Of a DNA stretch of 64,000 bases, positions 17,408-26,890 are shown piece after piece (position 1 is the first letter of the stretch; each line of letters opens with the position of its first letter). The translations under genes and the position numbers were made by a program. The stretch comes from Sphingobacteriales bacterium. Lineage in GTDB: Bacteria > Bacteroidota > Bacteroidia > Chitinophagales > CAIOSU01. A model generated the notes under the pieces. That model ran no database searches. It saw nothing but the letters and a program-made list of their open reading frames with translations, and was not told where the DNA came from. The stretch is taken from NCBI GenBank assembly GCA_027483645.1, contig JAIXUD010000009.1, positions 242,814-306,813 on the forward strand, written 5' to 3'.

Positions 17408-18025
17408 ATGCACCACGACGACGACGAACCGCACTACAAGCACCAGGATAGCTATAGCCCAGAAACCACTGCTTACATTTCAGAGCGCATTGGCAACATC
17501 ATTACCTCCTTGGGCGAAGACGTGGGCCGCGAAGGGTTGCTAAAAACCCCTGAGCGTGTGGCCAAGGCCTACCAGTTTCTAACCCATGGCTATGATATTG
17601 ATGCCAAGCAAGTATTGGAGCAAGCCATATTTGATGAGCACCATAGCGAAATGATAATTGTAAAGGACATTGAGCTGTACTCCCTTTGTGAGCACCACAT
17701 GCTACCTTTTTTCGGCAGGGCACATGTAGCCTACATACCCAATGGCAAAATTGTGGGCCTGAGCAAAATACCCCGCGTGGTGGACATTTTTGCCCGCCGC
17801 TTACAAGTGCAAGAGCGCCTTACCGTTCAAATCCGTGATTGCATTAACGAGGCGCTACAGCCCCTTGGCGTGGCCGTAGTAATAGAGGCCAAGCACCTTT
17901 GCATGATGATGCGAGGTGTAGAAAAACAGAACAGCGTAACCACCACCTCCGCCTTCGTTGGCGAATTTGAAAAACCAGCTACTAGGCAGGAGTTTATCAA
18001 TTTGCTGTCGGCAAAGCTTAGCTAA
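17408..18025 (+). CDS. folE: GTP cyclohydrolase I
   Basis: A 205-residue enzyme that converts GTP to 7,8-dihydroneopterin triphosphate, the entry to folate, tetrahydropterin and queuosine synthesis. Zinc ligands C94, H97 and C165 lie in [11 protein letters not shown] and HLCMMMRGV. The core (about 25-200) is intact and the N-terminus is a His/Asp-rich extension. It is coupled with the PTPS/QueD gene upstream and followed by a CCATGG-type intergenic repeat. Confidence 0.95.
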   Translation: MHHDDDEPHYKHQDSYSPETTAYISERIGNIITSLGEDVGREGLLKTPERVAKAYQFLTHGYDIDAKQVLEQAIFDEHHSEMIIVKDIELYSLCEHHMLPFFGRAHVAYIPNGKIVGLSKIPRVVDIFARRLQVQERLTVQIRDCINEALQPLGVAVVIEAKHLCMMMRGVEKQNSVTTTSAFVGEFEKPATRQEFINLLSAKLS

Positions 18026-18062
18026 GTTGGTCGATGGTCGACAGTCCACGGTCCACAGTCTA
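18026..18062. repeat. Intergenic CGATGGTCGACAGTCCACGG-type repeat
   Basis: This block is related to the blocks at 4718-4848 and 8258-8290, placed again directly after a gene stop. It is part of a dispersed family in the host chromosome and none is seen inside the island. Confidence 0.55.
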
Positions 18063-18129
18063 TAGATAAGTGTTAATTGGTTTGTTTATAACAGGTAGTA
18101 ACAAACTACCTCATGGTTTGAGCAACAAA

Positions 18130-20520
18130 TCACCGCTCATCCCTCGCCGTTACCTCAAACCTCTGGCTCACGCTATACCCCCCGCCATCAACCAGTGTAA
18201 TGGTATGCGGCCCGGGCGGCGGATTGAGGGTAAGCTGGTGCACTTGCTTGGTAACACCCACAAACTGCTCATCCAAGTGCCAATACACCACGGCATCTGC
18301 TTGGCGGTGAGCAGCTTCAAACACTACTCTACCCACTTGGCCATCCAGCTCAATGGGGATATACACCTTCGTAAAGTGCTTGGGGTAGATAAGCTCCATA
18401 GGCGCATTGCTAGCAGTGCTTTGGCAACCCGCCATCCAGTTTGGTAGCGTGGCATAGGTAGGGTCTTTGCGCTTAAAGTACCACTCCTCGGTGGGTGGCA
18501 GCACAAACCATGGGCGGTGTTGCATGGCATTTACGGTAACGCAAGCATCGGTTACGCGGTACTGCCCGCTGGCATCTAAATGGATGAGTTGGTGGTACGG
18601 GCAAGCATCGCTTACCAAGCCCGTAAGGGGTATCCAAGCCGAATCAACTGGTTCGCAATACATACCCGCGCGGTGGCCGCTGCGCCTGCAAACGGGCACC
18701 TTGGCCATATCATCGTAAGGCTGGCTGAACCACTGATTGCGCGGCAACTGGTCGAACATATCGAACAACACCGGCGCGGCACTGCCTAGCCCGGTTAAGT
18801 CTGGCCGGCCCTCCCCGCCTGCGTTACCAGCCCATACACCCACCACATAGCGCGGCGTAATGCCAATGGCCCATGCATCGCGCCCACCAAAACTGGTACC
18901 GGTTTTCCAAGCAATGCGCCCCGAACCAAACAACCGCCAAGAAGCCTCTTCATCTGGCCGGTTCACTTCCACCATCGCCTCAAACATATTATATAGCACA
19001 CTTGCTGACAAGGATGCGTTCTCAATTTCATCACCCAAGCTGTTGGTGCTGTTCTTTAGCTCTAGGGTAGGTTCGCGCAAATCGTTGCTGAAGTATTGAC
19101 TGCTGTTGGCGGTGTAGTGGTTGAGGGTGCGGGCGAGGCTGGCATACATGCCGCACAGGTCCCATAGGGTGGCCTCTCCCCCACCCAATATCAACGACAA
19201 CCCATAGTGCCGCGCCGATTCGGAGAACGTCTTTAAGCCCAGCTTATGCAACAATTGAAGAAAACGCTCCACCTTATAATCCATCAACATCCGCACCGCG
19301 GGTACGTTCAATGAGCGCGAAAGCGCCCTACGCGCAGGCACCATACCATCGAAAGTGCCATCATAGTTCTTCGGTACATAGCCAAAGTAATAACTCGGCA
19401 CATCGGGTATCAGCGTGCTGGGCAATATCTCGCCATCTTGCAACATACCTGCAAACAGTAGCGGTTTCAATATACTGCCTGTACTGCGCGGTGCGGTTAT
19501 CACATCCACATACAAGCCCTTGGCATTCTGCTTTGGGTTGGGATCGTTGCCTACGTAGGCCAACACATCGCCCGTTTCCACATCCATTACCAGCATAGCC
19601 AGGCTGTGTATCTCGCTAGCGCGAAGGTTCTCCAAATGTTTGCTGGCAATGTAGTTGGCGCGGTTCTGCAAACGGCTATCAATAGTAGTTCGCACCTGGG
19701 TGCCCGGCTTTTGTAAATAAAACCGTGACAGCAAATGCGGGGCTATTTGTGGGATGGCAATGGGCTTATCCGGCAAAGGTTCAAACAATGCAAGTTCGTA
19801 CTCCTCTTGGGTAATGATTTTGCCCTCCAGCATACGGGCCAACAATCTATCGCGCTTCTCTATCAACAACTTACGGTTTCGGCCCGGGTGTATGAGCGCA
19901 GGGGCATTCGGCAACACAGCCAAGGTAGCGCTCTCTGCCCACGAGAGCTCTTCTGGCGAACGGCCGAAATACCGCCATGCCGCGGCTTCCAAACCCACCA
20001 CGTTGCCCCCAAACGGCGCATGCGAGGCGTACAGGGCAAGTATATTCTCTTTACTGTTTGATAGCTCTAAACGGGTAGCCAGTATCATTTCAACTCCCTT
20101 CTCCCACACCGTGCGGTCTTGGCCCTTGCGAGACAAGCGGATAACTTGCATAGTAAGCGTGCTGCCCCCACTCACTACCCTACCAGTTTTAAAATTCTGC
20201 ACCATGGCCCTACCCATGGCCAATGGGTTTACACCCAAGTGCTCATAAAAATACTGGTCTTCAAAACAGGTGATAGCTAGCGCAAACTTGCTGGGCACCG
20301 AATCAATCTGTGGGAAACGCCATTGCCCATCGGCAGCTATGCGGCCGCCAATAAGCTTACCATCGCGGTCTTCAATTACGGTGCTGGTAGGGTCTTTAAA
20401 TAACGGGCGAGGCAAAAAAAAGATAAACCAAACCAACAGCACCACCGCCAATGCCAACTTTCCCCTGTGCCTGGTGGCAAAGCGGCGAAAACGATAGCGA
20501 TAATAGGGGAAAGGTAACAT
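18130..20520 (-). CDS. pbpC: Penicillin-binding protein 1C
   Basis: A bifunctional peptidoglycan synthase of 796 residues from the ATG at 20520 (MLPFPYYRYRFRR); the frame extends upstream but without a likely start. A cationic N-terminus and one transmembrane segment (about 22-40) anchor it. The GT51 glycosyltransferase follows (FEDQYFYEHLGVNP, GGSTLTMQV), then the transpeptidase with STGSILKP (SxxK), SRSLNVPA (SxN) and KTGTS. The C-terminus is a BiPBP_C domain (about 700-796). A single gene on the strand opposite to folE. Confidence 0.93.
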   Translation of the reverse strand: MLPFPYYRYRFRRFATRHRGKLALAVVLLVWFIFFLPRPLFKDPTSTVIEDRDGKLIGGRIAADGQWRFPQIDSVPSKFALAITCFEDQYFYEHLGVNPLAMGRAMVQNFKTGRVVSGGSTLTMQVIRLSRKGQDRTVWEKGVEMILATRLELSNSKENILALYASHAPFGGNVVGLEAAAWRYFGRSPEELSWAESATLAVLPNAPALIHPGRNRKLLIEKRDRLLARMLEGKIITQEEYELALFEPLPDKPIAIPQIAPHLLSRFYLQKPGTQVRTTIDSRLQNRANYIASKHLENLRASEIHSLAMLVMDVETGDVLAYVGNDPNPKQNAKGLYVDVITAPRSTGSILKPLLFAGMLQDGEILPSTLIPDVPSYYFGYVPKNYDGTFDGMVPARRALSRSLNVPAVRMLMDYKVERFLQLLHKLGLKTFSESARHYGLSLILGGGEATLWDLCGMYASLARTLNHYTANSSQYFSNDLREPTLELKNSTNSLGDEIENASLSASVLYNMFEAMVEVNRPDEEASWRLFGSGRIAWKTGTSFGGRDAWAIGITPRYVVGVWAGNAGGEGRPDLTGLGSAAPVLFDMFDQLPRNQWFSQPYDDMAKVPVCRRSGHRAGMYCEPVDSAWIPLTGLVSDACPYHQLIHLDASGQYRVTDACVTVNAMQHRPWFVLPPTEEWYFKRKDPTYATLPNWMAGCQSTASNAPMELIYPKHFTKVYIPIELDGQVGRVVFEAAHRQADAVVYWHLDEQFVGVTKQVHQLTLNPPPGPHTITLVDGGGYSVSQRFEVTARDER

Positions 20521-20739
20521 AGGTGCTGGTGGAACGAAGTTAGCGATAGAATTGGTATTTATGGGAGAGCATTTTTGCAAATAAATTCCCACAAACTTAG
20601 CTGGCTTAATTAGGCTACACCTCCAGCAAACACCATGATTATGAAACCATTAAAAATGGTCAATTAATTGGCTTTCGAACAATCGAAAAAATAATTGTGT
20701 TTTTCTTAGAGAAATGTTGGAAAATGGAAAGAAACGCTC

Positions 20740-20747
20740 TACATTTG
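20740..20747 (+). promoter_or_regulatory. tRNA-Val promoter -7 element
   Basis: TACATTTG fits the TAnnTTTG consensus, with GTTG (20716-20719) about 20 bp upstream as a -33-like element, and lies about 33 bp before the tRNA 5' end. Confidence 0.6.
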
Positions 20748-20779
20748 CTGACCCAAACAACGATATACAGTTGTCAAAC

Positions 20780-20854
20780 GGGCGCTTAGCTCAGCTGGTT
20801 CAGAGCATCTGCCTTACAAGCAGAGGGTCGTAGGTTCGAATCCTACAGTGCCCA
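20780..20854 (+). tRNA. tRNA-Val (anticodon TAC)
   Basis: A full cloverleaf can be drawn: acceptor GGGCGCT with AGTGCCC (one G-T pair), D-arm GCTC/GAGC, anticodon stem TCTGC/GCAGA around loop CTTACAA, and T-arm GTAGG/CCTAC with TTCGAAT. The anticodon TAC reads GUA valine codons. Its 3' half is the integration site of the island, which restores the gene exactly. Confidence 0.95.
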
Positions 20855-20855
20855 C
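20811..20855. repeat. attL: 45-bp direct repeat in tRNA-Val 3' half
   Basis: 45 bases from the anticodon arm through the acceptor end are repeated exactly at 61748-61792 in the same orientation. The identity stops at both edges, as expected for att core sites made by a tyrosine integrase. Confidence 0.9.
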
Positions 20856-20890
20856 AAGGGTTTCAAGCCAAAAGCTTGGAACCCTTTTTT
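20856..20890 (+). terminator. Intrinsic terminator after tRNA-Val
   Basis: Arms AAGGGTTTCAAGC and GCTTGGAACCCTT (one mismatch) with a CAAAA-type loop and T-run, directly after the tRNA. It lies inside the island, so the element brings its own terminator for the restored tRNA. Confidence 0.8.
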
Positions 20891-20893
20891 GTT

Positions 20894-20916
20894 TTTGCAG
20901 AAAATTTGCAGATTTT
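20894..20916. repeat. Arm-type repeats near attL
   Basis: Two copies of TTGCAGA in TTGCAGAAAATTTGCAGA, about 40 bp inside attL. The same spaced pair occurs at 61605-61622 inside attR. These are probable integrase arm-binding sites. Confidence 0.6.
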
Positions 20917-21139
20917 TCAACTGACAACCTCGAAGAGAGTTCTTTAAATCTTCAATATCATTTAATAAGTTGGTCATGATTTTTTTCTTGAAATATTAGG
21001 TGATATATGGTAATACATAAAGCCTGTAGGGTTTATCCACAGGTTTTTAGTAATTGTCAAGTCAGGACATGCTAAACTATTATTAGATAACTGCAAGAGA
21101 CAAATCAGGTTGGCTGGGCTAGCCTGAACAATAGTTATT

Positions 21140-22087
21140 ATGTTATTTGAAACAGCATTGGCACGTTACATTATCGTTAAACGTGCTGAAAATCTAGCAG
21201 AAAAAACCTGTTATACATACGAGCGCGATGTGCGACAGCTCTTTGAGTACTTAAAAAGGGAGGAAGTAGCAAGCGTTAGCAATGAGAATATTGAAAACTA
21301 TTTTATAGCCATATCCGCAACCCATAGTCCAAAGAGCAGACAGAACAAGGCAAACAGTTTGCGAGGGTTCTTCAAATATTGGTACGCAAAAAGGGAAGTG
21401 GAGGTGGCTTACGAACTAATAACCGGGCCACGGAAGATACCTGAACCGCAGCCCAATGTGATTAGCCATGAGCAGTTTGACTTGATTGATGATTACTTGG
21501 ACGAAGATGAGTATTACCAACTCACGCAAAAGCTTATCTTCAATCTGCTTTGGAATACCGGTATGAGAATTGGCGAATTGCTGTCTATTGACGTAACGGA
21601 CATTAACCTCCAGGAAAGACACTTAATGATAAGGTCGCTAAAGAGTAGAAGATTACGGATAGTAGTATGGAATGATGCTTGCCATAAACTATTGATAAAG
21701 TACCTAGGAGTAAGGATTTGCCTTAATCAGGCACCAGAGTTGTTCCAAACGCCGATAGGAGTTAGAAACCACCGCCGGACACGGTTAACCAGTCGAACCG
21801 TTCAGCGCTGGTGTAAGTTTCTAGCCTCAGAACTCGGATTTCCAATTAATCCCCATGCCTTTAGACATGGGCGTGGCCACTACATTTTACAAAATGGTGG
21901 CAGCAGAGAAAACATCCAAATCGCACTTGGCCATGTATCTATGGAATCCACCCATCATTACACACGCTTGAATACCCAAGAGCAAATTCGGCTACAAAGG
22001 CCATTTCTTCCAACCACTCGGAAGTTGGGCAAATCTCGAAGAGTTTCAACAACATTCAAACGTATAAAAGAAAAGAGCTTGCAATAA
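21140..22087 (+). CDS. Tyrosine recombinase, XerC/D-like
   Basis: A 315-residue recombinase with an N-terminal SAM-like core-binding domain (about 1-95) and a complete catalytic domain: Arg in NTGMRIGELL, Lys in RSLKSRR, H-x-x-R in HAFRHG, His in LGHVS and the nucleophile Tyr in HHYTRL. It lacks an arm-binding domain, unlike the integrase at the other end. It sits about 285 bp inside attL. It may resolve multimers, act on a second site or be left from an older element. The C-terminus is a basic tail (TFKRIKEKSLQ). Confidence 0.88.
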   Translation: MLFETALARYIIVKRAENLAEKTCYTYERDVRQLFEYLKREEVASVSNENIENYFIAISATHSPKSRQNKANSLRGFFKYWYAKREVEVAYELITGPRKIPEPQPNVISHEQFDLIDDYLDEDEYYQLTQKLIFNLLWNTGMRIGELLSIDVTDINLQERHLMIRSLKSRRLRIVVWNDACHKLLIKYLGVRICLNQAPELFQTPIGVRNHRRTRLTSRTVQRWCKFLASELGFPINPHAFRHGRGHYILQNGGSRENIQIALGHVSMESTHHYTRLNTQEQIRLQRPFLPTTRKLGKSRRVSTTFKRIKEKSLQ

Positions 22088-22240
22088 AAAACAAAACGGT
22101 TATACTATGCAGGCTTGGAAACAGGATTAGTTATTAATCCATAAGTCTCAAAGCAGTTATCGCTGTTACGGCACAGGAGTAGCAAAGGCTACTCCCTGAA
22201 TGCCATAGTTAGAGTCGCAAAACATATAACACGCGAAAAC

Positions 22241-22522
22241 GTGTCGCAACAAAACCCGCAACAGTCTAGTATTGTCGAAATACAAAAGACCTGTTTCCAA
22301 GCCTTTATTAACCATTACCAAGAAGAAGTCATGATAATGTTCAATGTGCTAAGCAAACAAGAGTTTATTAAAGATGGGGAATCCAAAAAGCTGTTCCATA
22401 AAGTAGGTATTATAAAGATAACCCAAACAGGCAAGATGTATTTGCAGCTCTTTCAGTTTCCGAATATTACGTTTTATGTAGTGGAGCCAGCAATTGATTC
22501 CAAAATAACAAATGTAATTTAA
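22241..22522 (+). CDS. Hypothetical protein, 93 aa
   Basis: A small frame from GTG at 22241; an ATG start at 22331 would give a 63-residue product. No motif is recognised. The content (KTCFQAFINHYQEEVMIMF, KMYLQLFQFPNITFYVV) suggests a folded helical/strand protein. It sits between the XerC-like gene and the DUF4145-like gene on the same strand. Only the open frame and its orientation support it. Confidence 0.4.
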   Translation: MSQQNPQQSSIVEIQKTCFQAFINHYQEEVMIMFNVLSKQEFIKDGESKKLFHKVGIIKITQTGKMYLQLFQFPNITFYVVEPAIDSKITNVI

Positions 22523-22574
22523 CCAAGTAAGTGCTTATTTTAGGTAAATATTTTATGGAAAAAAGATTTGGCTA

Positions 22575-23255
22575 ATGACATCGACTTATTTGGGGAATAT
22601 ATCTGATTATGAACGGGCTATTATTGATCACTATATATTTTTTCATTCTGAAGGAATCCCCATACTATATAGACACATTACAGCAAGAATTATTGTAGAA
22701 GCTTTATTGAAAGAATTATTTAGAAAATATAAGTTGAATTATTATAAAGGTTTGAACACACAGTATGAACGGGTAACGTTATTAATAAATGAGAAAATAC
22801 TAGACCAAAAATATCAAGAAGACCTTGAAATAGTTATAAAAGCTGGTAACGCAGCAGTTCACTTAGAGTTTCCAGTTAGTAGTATATTTAAAGTAAGGAC
22901 AGTGTTGCATGAATTTTTGTCATGGTACTTTTTAACTCATTACAATTTCATGTTTGATATATTAGTTGAGTCCATTAAATACATGAACTCAACTATTTAT
23001 TCAACTGATGAATATGGACTTAATGCTAAGGACCTACACATTCAATTGAAGGATATTCAGGCAGTAATATGGAAAGAAAGGGCTTATATTCTAGAGTTTC
23101 GTTTTAATGGGCGCATTCGACTTAATACTGATGAAATTAATATGAGATACATTAAACTTAGTAGAGAAGAGTTTATTGCATATTTCCGTGCCAAAGAAAT
23201 ACATAGCGCTAAAAAAAAATGTGGCACAGGATGTATTATCAATGAAAAAATATGA
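22575..23255 (+). CDS. HEPN/DUF4145-like protein
   Basis: A 226-residue soluble protein. Residues about 30-110 show the DUF4145-like layout: an early helix with R..VEALLKELFRKY, then LIN.K.L, and GNAAVHLEF, the GN-x-x-x-H block typical of this HEPN-related family often linked to restriction and other conflict systems. The C-terminal half is unassigned. The next gene starts 14 bp before this one ends, which implies joint expression. I cannot say whether it is an RNase; the usual R-x4-6-H motif is not obvious. Confidence 0.6.
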   Translation: MTSTYLGNISDYERAIIDHYIFFHSEGIPILYRHITARIIVEALLKELFRKYKLNYYKGLNTQYERVTLLINEKILDQKYQEDLEIVIKAGNAAVHLEFPVSSIFKVRTVLHEFLSWYFLTHYNFMFDILVESIKYMNSTIYSTDEYGLNAKDLHIQLKDIQAVIWKERAYILEFRFNGRIRLNTDEINMRYIKLSREEFIAYFRAKEIHSAKKKCGTGCIINEKI

Positions 23256-23811
23256 CTGTTTTATTATGGCCAATAAATTTCTAATTATAATGTATGTGCG
23301 CCATGACTTAGTTATATATTATAAGTTGTTCAAAAAAGATAAAGATGCTACAGAATTGTCTGGTAGTTTTGATTTTTGTTTAAGAGTTGACCTTTTAACT
23401 GAATTTAATAGTAGTTCATCATACAATGGTAAGATGAACTCATTTAATCACTTGGAAGAGAGTACCCTTTTATCAGTTCTTAATGCCATTGAAAATACAT
23501 TAAAAATGAAAAATTTGCTAAAACACCCTGGATTTTATGACGTTTTGTCTTGGGGATACGGAAAAGGTGTTAGTGAATCTGATATGGAACAATTATCACA
23601 ATACATATATGACAGTCTACACGAAAAAAGAGACAAATCATATGTGTGGAGGATTTTTATTATTAGGGAACTACTCGCATGGGGTCGAAATTCAAAACCT
23701 AAGGAAAGCAATATAATTTGTTTAATACAAGGGTTAAAAGAAGCTGTTATATGGTTAGTTGTTATTACCACTATTATTGTTATCATTTCTTGGATTCAAA
23801 CACGCATATAA
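23242..23811 (+). CDS. Hypothetical C-tail-anchored membrane protein
   Basis: The ATG at 23242 (MKKYDCFIMANKFLIIMYV) overlaps the DUF4145-like gene by 14 bp and is preferred to the longer frame from 23176. The 189-residue protein has a soluble body and one C-terminal transmembrane helix (LVVITTIIVIISW) with a short cationic tail. It probably works with the upstream gene as a two-gene unit. No family is recognised. Confidence 0.65.
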   Translation: MKKYDCFIMANKFLIIMYVRHDLVIYYKLFKKDKDATELSGSFDFCLRVDLLTEFNSSSSYNGKMNSFNHLEESTLLSVLNAIENTLKMKNLLKHPGFYDVLSWGYGKGVSESDMEQLSQYIYDSLHEKRDKSYVWRIFIIRELLAWGRNSKPKESNIICLIQGLKEAVIWLVVITTIIVIISWIQTRI

Positions 23812-23816
23812 TAAAT

Positions 23817-23848
23817 TACACCCGTTATTAAACAACGGGTGTATATTT
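23817..23848. terminator. Bidirectional terminator-like hairpin
   Basis: A perfect stem ACACCCGTT/AACGGGTGT (23818-23826 and 23834-23842, plus one flanking pair) lies between convergent genes, with A- and T-rich flanks. The same CACCCGT/ACGGGTG arms frame the repeated element at 31319. Confidence 0.65.
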
Positions 23849-24089
23849 ATACAAAATTGAGCTTAACTTTTAGTAAGCACTTAGTTAATTCACAAAGTAG
23901 GGCCTCAAACATCACATTGCTTGAATCAGGTATATTACACCGAATTCTCCAATATGCTTCCTTGATACCTCCACTTACTTGAATGCCAATATCTTTTAAC
24001 TTTTCAATTAAAAGGCAGAATTCCGTAAGCTTATCATCAAGGATGTACTCTACGCTTACAAAAATGGATTCTATATTTGGAATGTTCAT
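23847..24089 (-). CDS. Hypothetical protein, 80 aa
   Basis: A small soluble protein (MNIPNIESIFVSVEYILDD...) 50 bp downstream of the CARF-like regulator on the same strand, so likely cotranscribed. It contains strand-helix-strand-like segments and no recognised motif. The genomic position suggests an accessory to the regulator or its ligand pathway, but that is inference only. Confidence 0.5.
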   Translation of the reverse strand: MNIPNIESIFVSVEYILDDKLTEFCLLIEKLKDIGIQVSGGIKEAYWRIRCNIPDSSNVMFEALLCELTKCLLKVKLNFV

Positions 24090-24139
24090 GAATACAGGTT
24101 TTGATCCACAAACATTATATCATATTAATATATTATTTG

Positions 24140-25570
24140 TCAAGGTGCTTTCTTGTCTCTATACTTCTTAAGTGTGTTCGGGCTTACATCAAGGATTTTA
24201 GAGGCTTTAGACACATTGCCATCACATAAGTACAGTACATGTATAATATGATTTTGTACCGCTTCTTCTAGCTTAAGTGTTTGACCATGCTGGGAATTCT
24301 TTAATATTCTGGATGGAAGCACATCTATTCCTACAATATTGCCGTTGGAATAAACATACATTGCCTCAATCATATTCTCCATTTCACGCAGATTCCCTGG
24401 GTAATGGTAACTTGTTAGGATGTCAAGCAATTCGTTCTTTAGGGTTATCGCTGTCCTAGAAAACTCATTTGCCTTTTTGTCGATGAAGTAATCAACATAA
24501 GCTCTCTTCTGTATAATTGTGAAATTCTTAACAGAAGGCAATTCAATTTCGGCAACAGCTAAGCGATAGTATAAATCAAATCGAAATTCATTATTAGAAG
24601 CCAGTGCCAGCAAATCCCTATGGGTGGCTGCGATCACCCTAACATCAACTTTCCGTTTCTCTGTAGAACCCACGCGCATGACCTGCTTATCCTCTAAAAC
24701 TTCCAAAATCGTACTTTGCATCTTCCTCGAAATATCGCCAATCTCATCTAAAAAGATAGTGCCACCATTAGCAGCACTAAAGTAACCATCTGTTCGGGTA
24801 GTCGCCCCAGTAAACGCGCCTTTTTCATGTCCGAAAAGCTGACTAGCTAACAATTCATCATTAAGGCCGGCACAGTTAACTTTAAAGAATGGCATTTTTT
24901 CCCTTGCAGATTTGATATGTATGTGTCTAGCTAGCATACCTTTTCCTGTTCCAGTTTCTCCAGTAATCAATACAGAAGAATTATGGGATAAGGCGATTTT
25001 ACTAGCTAAGTTGAACACTTTGATATTTGGCTCAAAAATTACATAGTCAAGCTGATTATTGCTTTGTTTTTTGCTTTTTTCATTATGCTCCTTGAATAAA
25101 AGGCCTGTTGTTACCGAATTGCTCTCCACATCCACATACCGAATCTCATGCTTTTCTGTTGACGTATGTTTTGGTTCTGCGATTTGAAATAACGTGATAC
25201 GTGCGCTCTGGTTTAGCTTTATAAGGTACCATGCAACTTGCATTGTCGGAGTGCCGGGAGAAATGAAGACCTCTAATTCATAATCTCTTTTAGAAATTAA
25301 AAACTCTAGAGTAGTATAATATACCTCTTTAATATCGGTAACATTTTGTATTGCCAAATGGACGTGCTCAATGGAATGGCCTGTATCAGTTTGCAATGAT
25401 TGTATTAATGTGCGGGTCTTAGCATCGGATTTTGGTGACGTGGTAGTAAGCAAAAAGTGCTTTTGATATTTGTAAAAGTGCCTATGAAGATTGTGGTTGG
25501 GGCCTTCAGTATTGACTTGACCATTTCGATAATCATTTACCGTCGCTATCCATGAAATTACTGCTTTCAT
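24140..25570 (-). CDS. Sigma-54-dependent activator with CARF-like sensor domain
   Basis: A 476-residue bacterial enhancer-binding protein. Residues 1-150 form a Rossmann-like domain with [12 protein letters not shown] (103-114), the pattern of CARF domains such as that of RtcR, which bind cyclic oligonucleotides or related nucleotide ligands. The AAA+ core has Walker A GETGTGKG (204-211), the sigma-54 contact loop GAFTGA (251-256) and Walker B TIFLDE (271-276). A Fis-type HTH ends the protein (about 445-472). No rtcA or rtcB lies nearby. It is divergent from the mobilization operon, with a strong palindrome between them, so that operon is its likely target. Confidence 0.85.
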   Translation of the reverse strand: MKAVISWIATVNDYRNGQVNTEGPNHNLHRHFYKYQKHFLLTTTSPKSDAKTRTLIQSLQTDTGHSIEHVHLAIQNVTDIKEVYYTTLEFLISKRDYELEVFISPGTPTMQVAWYLIKLNQSARITLFQIAEPKHTSTEKHEIRYVDVESNSVTTGLLFKEHNEKSKKQSNNQLDYVIFEPNIKVFNLASKIALSHNSSVLITGETGTGKGMLARHIHIKSAREKMPFFKVNCAGLNDELLASQLFGHEKGAFTGATTRTDGYFSAANGGTIFLDEIGDISRKMQSTILEVLEDKQVMRVGSTEKRKVDVRVIAATHRDLLALASNNEFRFDLYYRLAVAEIELPSVKNFTIIQKRAYVDYFIDKKANEFSRTAITLKNELLDILTSYHYPGNLREMENMIEAMYVYSNGNIVGIDVLPSRILKNSQHGQTLKLEEAVQNHIIHVLYLCDGNVSKASKILDVSPNTLKKYRDKKAP

Positions 25571-25574
25571 CTGT

Positions 25575-25603
25575 CAATTTTTGATTAAAATAATCAAAAA
25601 TTG
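25575..25603. promoter_or_regulatory. 13-bp perfect palindrome: candidate activator-binding site (UAS)
   Basis: CAATTTTTGATTA and its exact complement TAATCAAAAATTG flank an AAA spacer. It lies 5 bp before the regulator ATG and about 85 bp before the expected transcription start of the divergent operon, the usual distance for a sigma-54 activator site. It could also mediate autorepression. Confidence 0.7.
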
Positions 25604-25648
25604 GCAATATTCAATTATCGTAATCCGCATAAACATTACACTTTCAAT

Positions 25649-25665
25649 TTGGTATGCCTTTGGGA
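25649..25665 (+). promoter_or_regulatory. Weak sigma-54-like promoter
   Basis: TTGGTATGCCTTTGGGA has the -24 GG (25651-25652) and a G at the -12 position with 12-bp phasing, but GG replaces the usual GC. Transcription would start near 25676, just before the ATG at 25689. Context, more than sequence match, supports it. Confidence 0.4.
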
Positions 25666-25688
25666 CAAATCAATACCAAAATCAAATC

Positions 25689-25874
25689 ATGGCCTTACTT
25701 ACTAATGCTGGCGACAATCCCATTCTGGAATATGAGTATATCGCTGTCAGCTATAAGAGACATTTAAGCATAGGCAAACTGCTTAAAGAACACTTCTGCA
25801 CTGAATCAGATATACTTTCCGATGAAGTATCAAAAATTTCTGAAAACCAATTACCAATAACCTCTGAAAAGTAA
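25689..25874 (+). CDS. Small protein opening the mobilization operon, 61 aa
   Basis: The ATG at 25689 (MALLTNAGDNPILEYEYIAV) is preferred over a TTG at 25581 that lies in the regulatory palindrome. The product is a small acidic soluble protein without a known motif. It is the first gene of a tightly packed run of seven same-strand genes ending with the relaxase (2 bp to the next gene). Confidence 0.55.
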   Translation: MALLTNAGDNPILEYEYIAVSYKRHLSIGKLLKEHFCTESDILSDEVSKISENQLPITSEK

Positions 25875-25876
25875 CT

Positions 25877-26884
25877 ATGAAAAACCAAACAAACTCGAGC
25901 ATCTCGTTTCTAGAACTTGAAGCCCAAATCGACAAAAAGCTCAAAGAGCTTCGAGCATCGGCCATGCATAATATTAGTATGGCTGCGGAAAAAGGCATGA
26001 ATCCAAATATCGTATTGGCTCAAACCGATGCCGATATCGAAGACTTAAAGGCCCTAGCTCTGCAATGGTTTCAGCCCCAGAGTAACCAGCTCAAAATTTT
26101 TCTTGAGCAAAGGCGATTGGAAAATACTCGTGTAGCCATTCAACAAAATCTCAAACCTGTTTTGGCCAGCCTTGATGGATTAAAAATAGAGATACAGCGT
26201 ATAACCCGTAACCACCCACAAAAATCATACTGGCAAGCAAAGGCAGTCATTTTATGTGCGGTAGGGTTAGATGCTATTTTCTCCTACAGAGCAATGCAGG
26301 TTGTGGCACCGAACATGATCGCCTCTTTTATTACTACCGCTGCCGCTGTCGGCGTTCTTGCGGGAGCTGCACATTTAATTGGAAGAAAAATGCGGTCATC
26401 GAGAAATCGCAGAGAAAAATTACTGTGGTTTTTTGCCGGATTCACTGGCGGTGCGATCGTGTTTATGGCACTGTCAATTTTCCGCCAAATTTTCTTTGGC
26501 GGGGGTAACGCGGTGGTCAACGTTGTGCTGTGGACACTTACCAACTTGTTTTTCTTCACCATTGCGCTGCTTACCTCTGCATATGCTTTGCCGAGCAAAG
26601 AGGAAGAAGAAATCTCCAACCAGCTTACAGGCTTGCAGAAAGAAGAAGAAAAACTGCTTCAAGCGAAACGGAATGAGGAGCAAACCCTCTCTCAAGCTGA
26701 AAACGAGCATAATAGCATTATGCAGCAAATGGGACAACTTAAATCCCAGGAGATAAATATGATGCACAAATTAGAAAAGCACAAGTTGTCGCTACACGCC
26801 GCCTTACTCTTGGAATTTGAACTAAAAGGCGGTAGTCGCAATAGCAAAGCCGACGGTTACAATATTAGCTCACCTCTTAATTAA
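25877..26884 (+). CDS. Polytopic membrane protein with coiled coils
   Basis: A 335-residue protein: an N-terminal helical region (1-115), about four transmembrane helices (near 120-245, e.g. ASFITTAAAVGVLAGAAHLI and ALSIFRQIFF...) and a C-terminal coiled coil rich in E/K/Q (about 255-315, EEEISNQLTGLQKEEEKLLQ). No family is recognised. Its place between the regulator and the coupling protein suggests a membrane accessory of mobilization. Confidence 0.75.
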   Translation: MKNQTNSSISFLELEAQIDKKLKELRASAMHNISMAAEKGMNPNIVLAQTDADIEDLKALALQWFQPQSNQLKIFLEQRRLENTRVAIQQNLKPVLASLDGLKIEIQRITRNHPQKSYWQAKAVILCAVGLDAIFSYRAMQVVAPNMIASFITTAAAVGVLAGAAHLIGRKMRSSRNRREKLLWFFAGFTGGAIVFMALSIFRQIFFGGGNAVVNVVLWTLTNLFFFTIALLTSAYALPSKEEEEISNQLTGLQKEEEKLLQAKRNEEQTLSQAENEHNSIMQQMGQLKSQEINMMHKLEKHKLSLHAALLLEFELKGGSRNSKADGYNISSPLN

Positions 26885-26890
26885 AACCCT

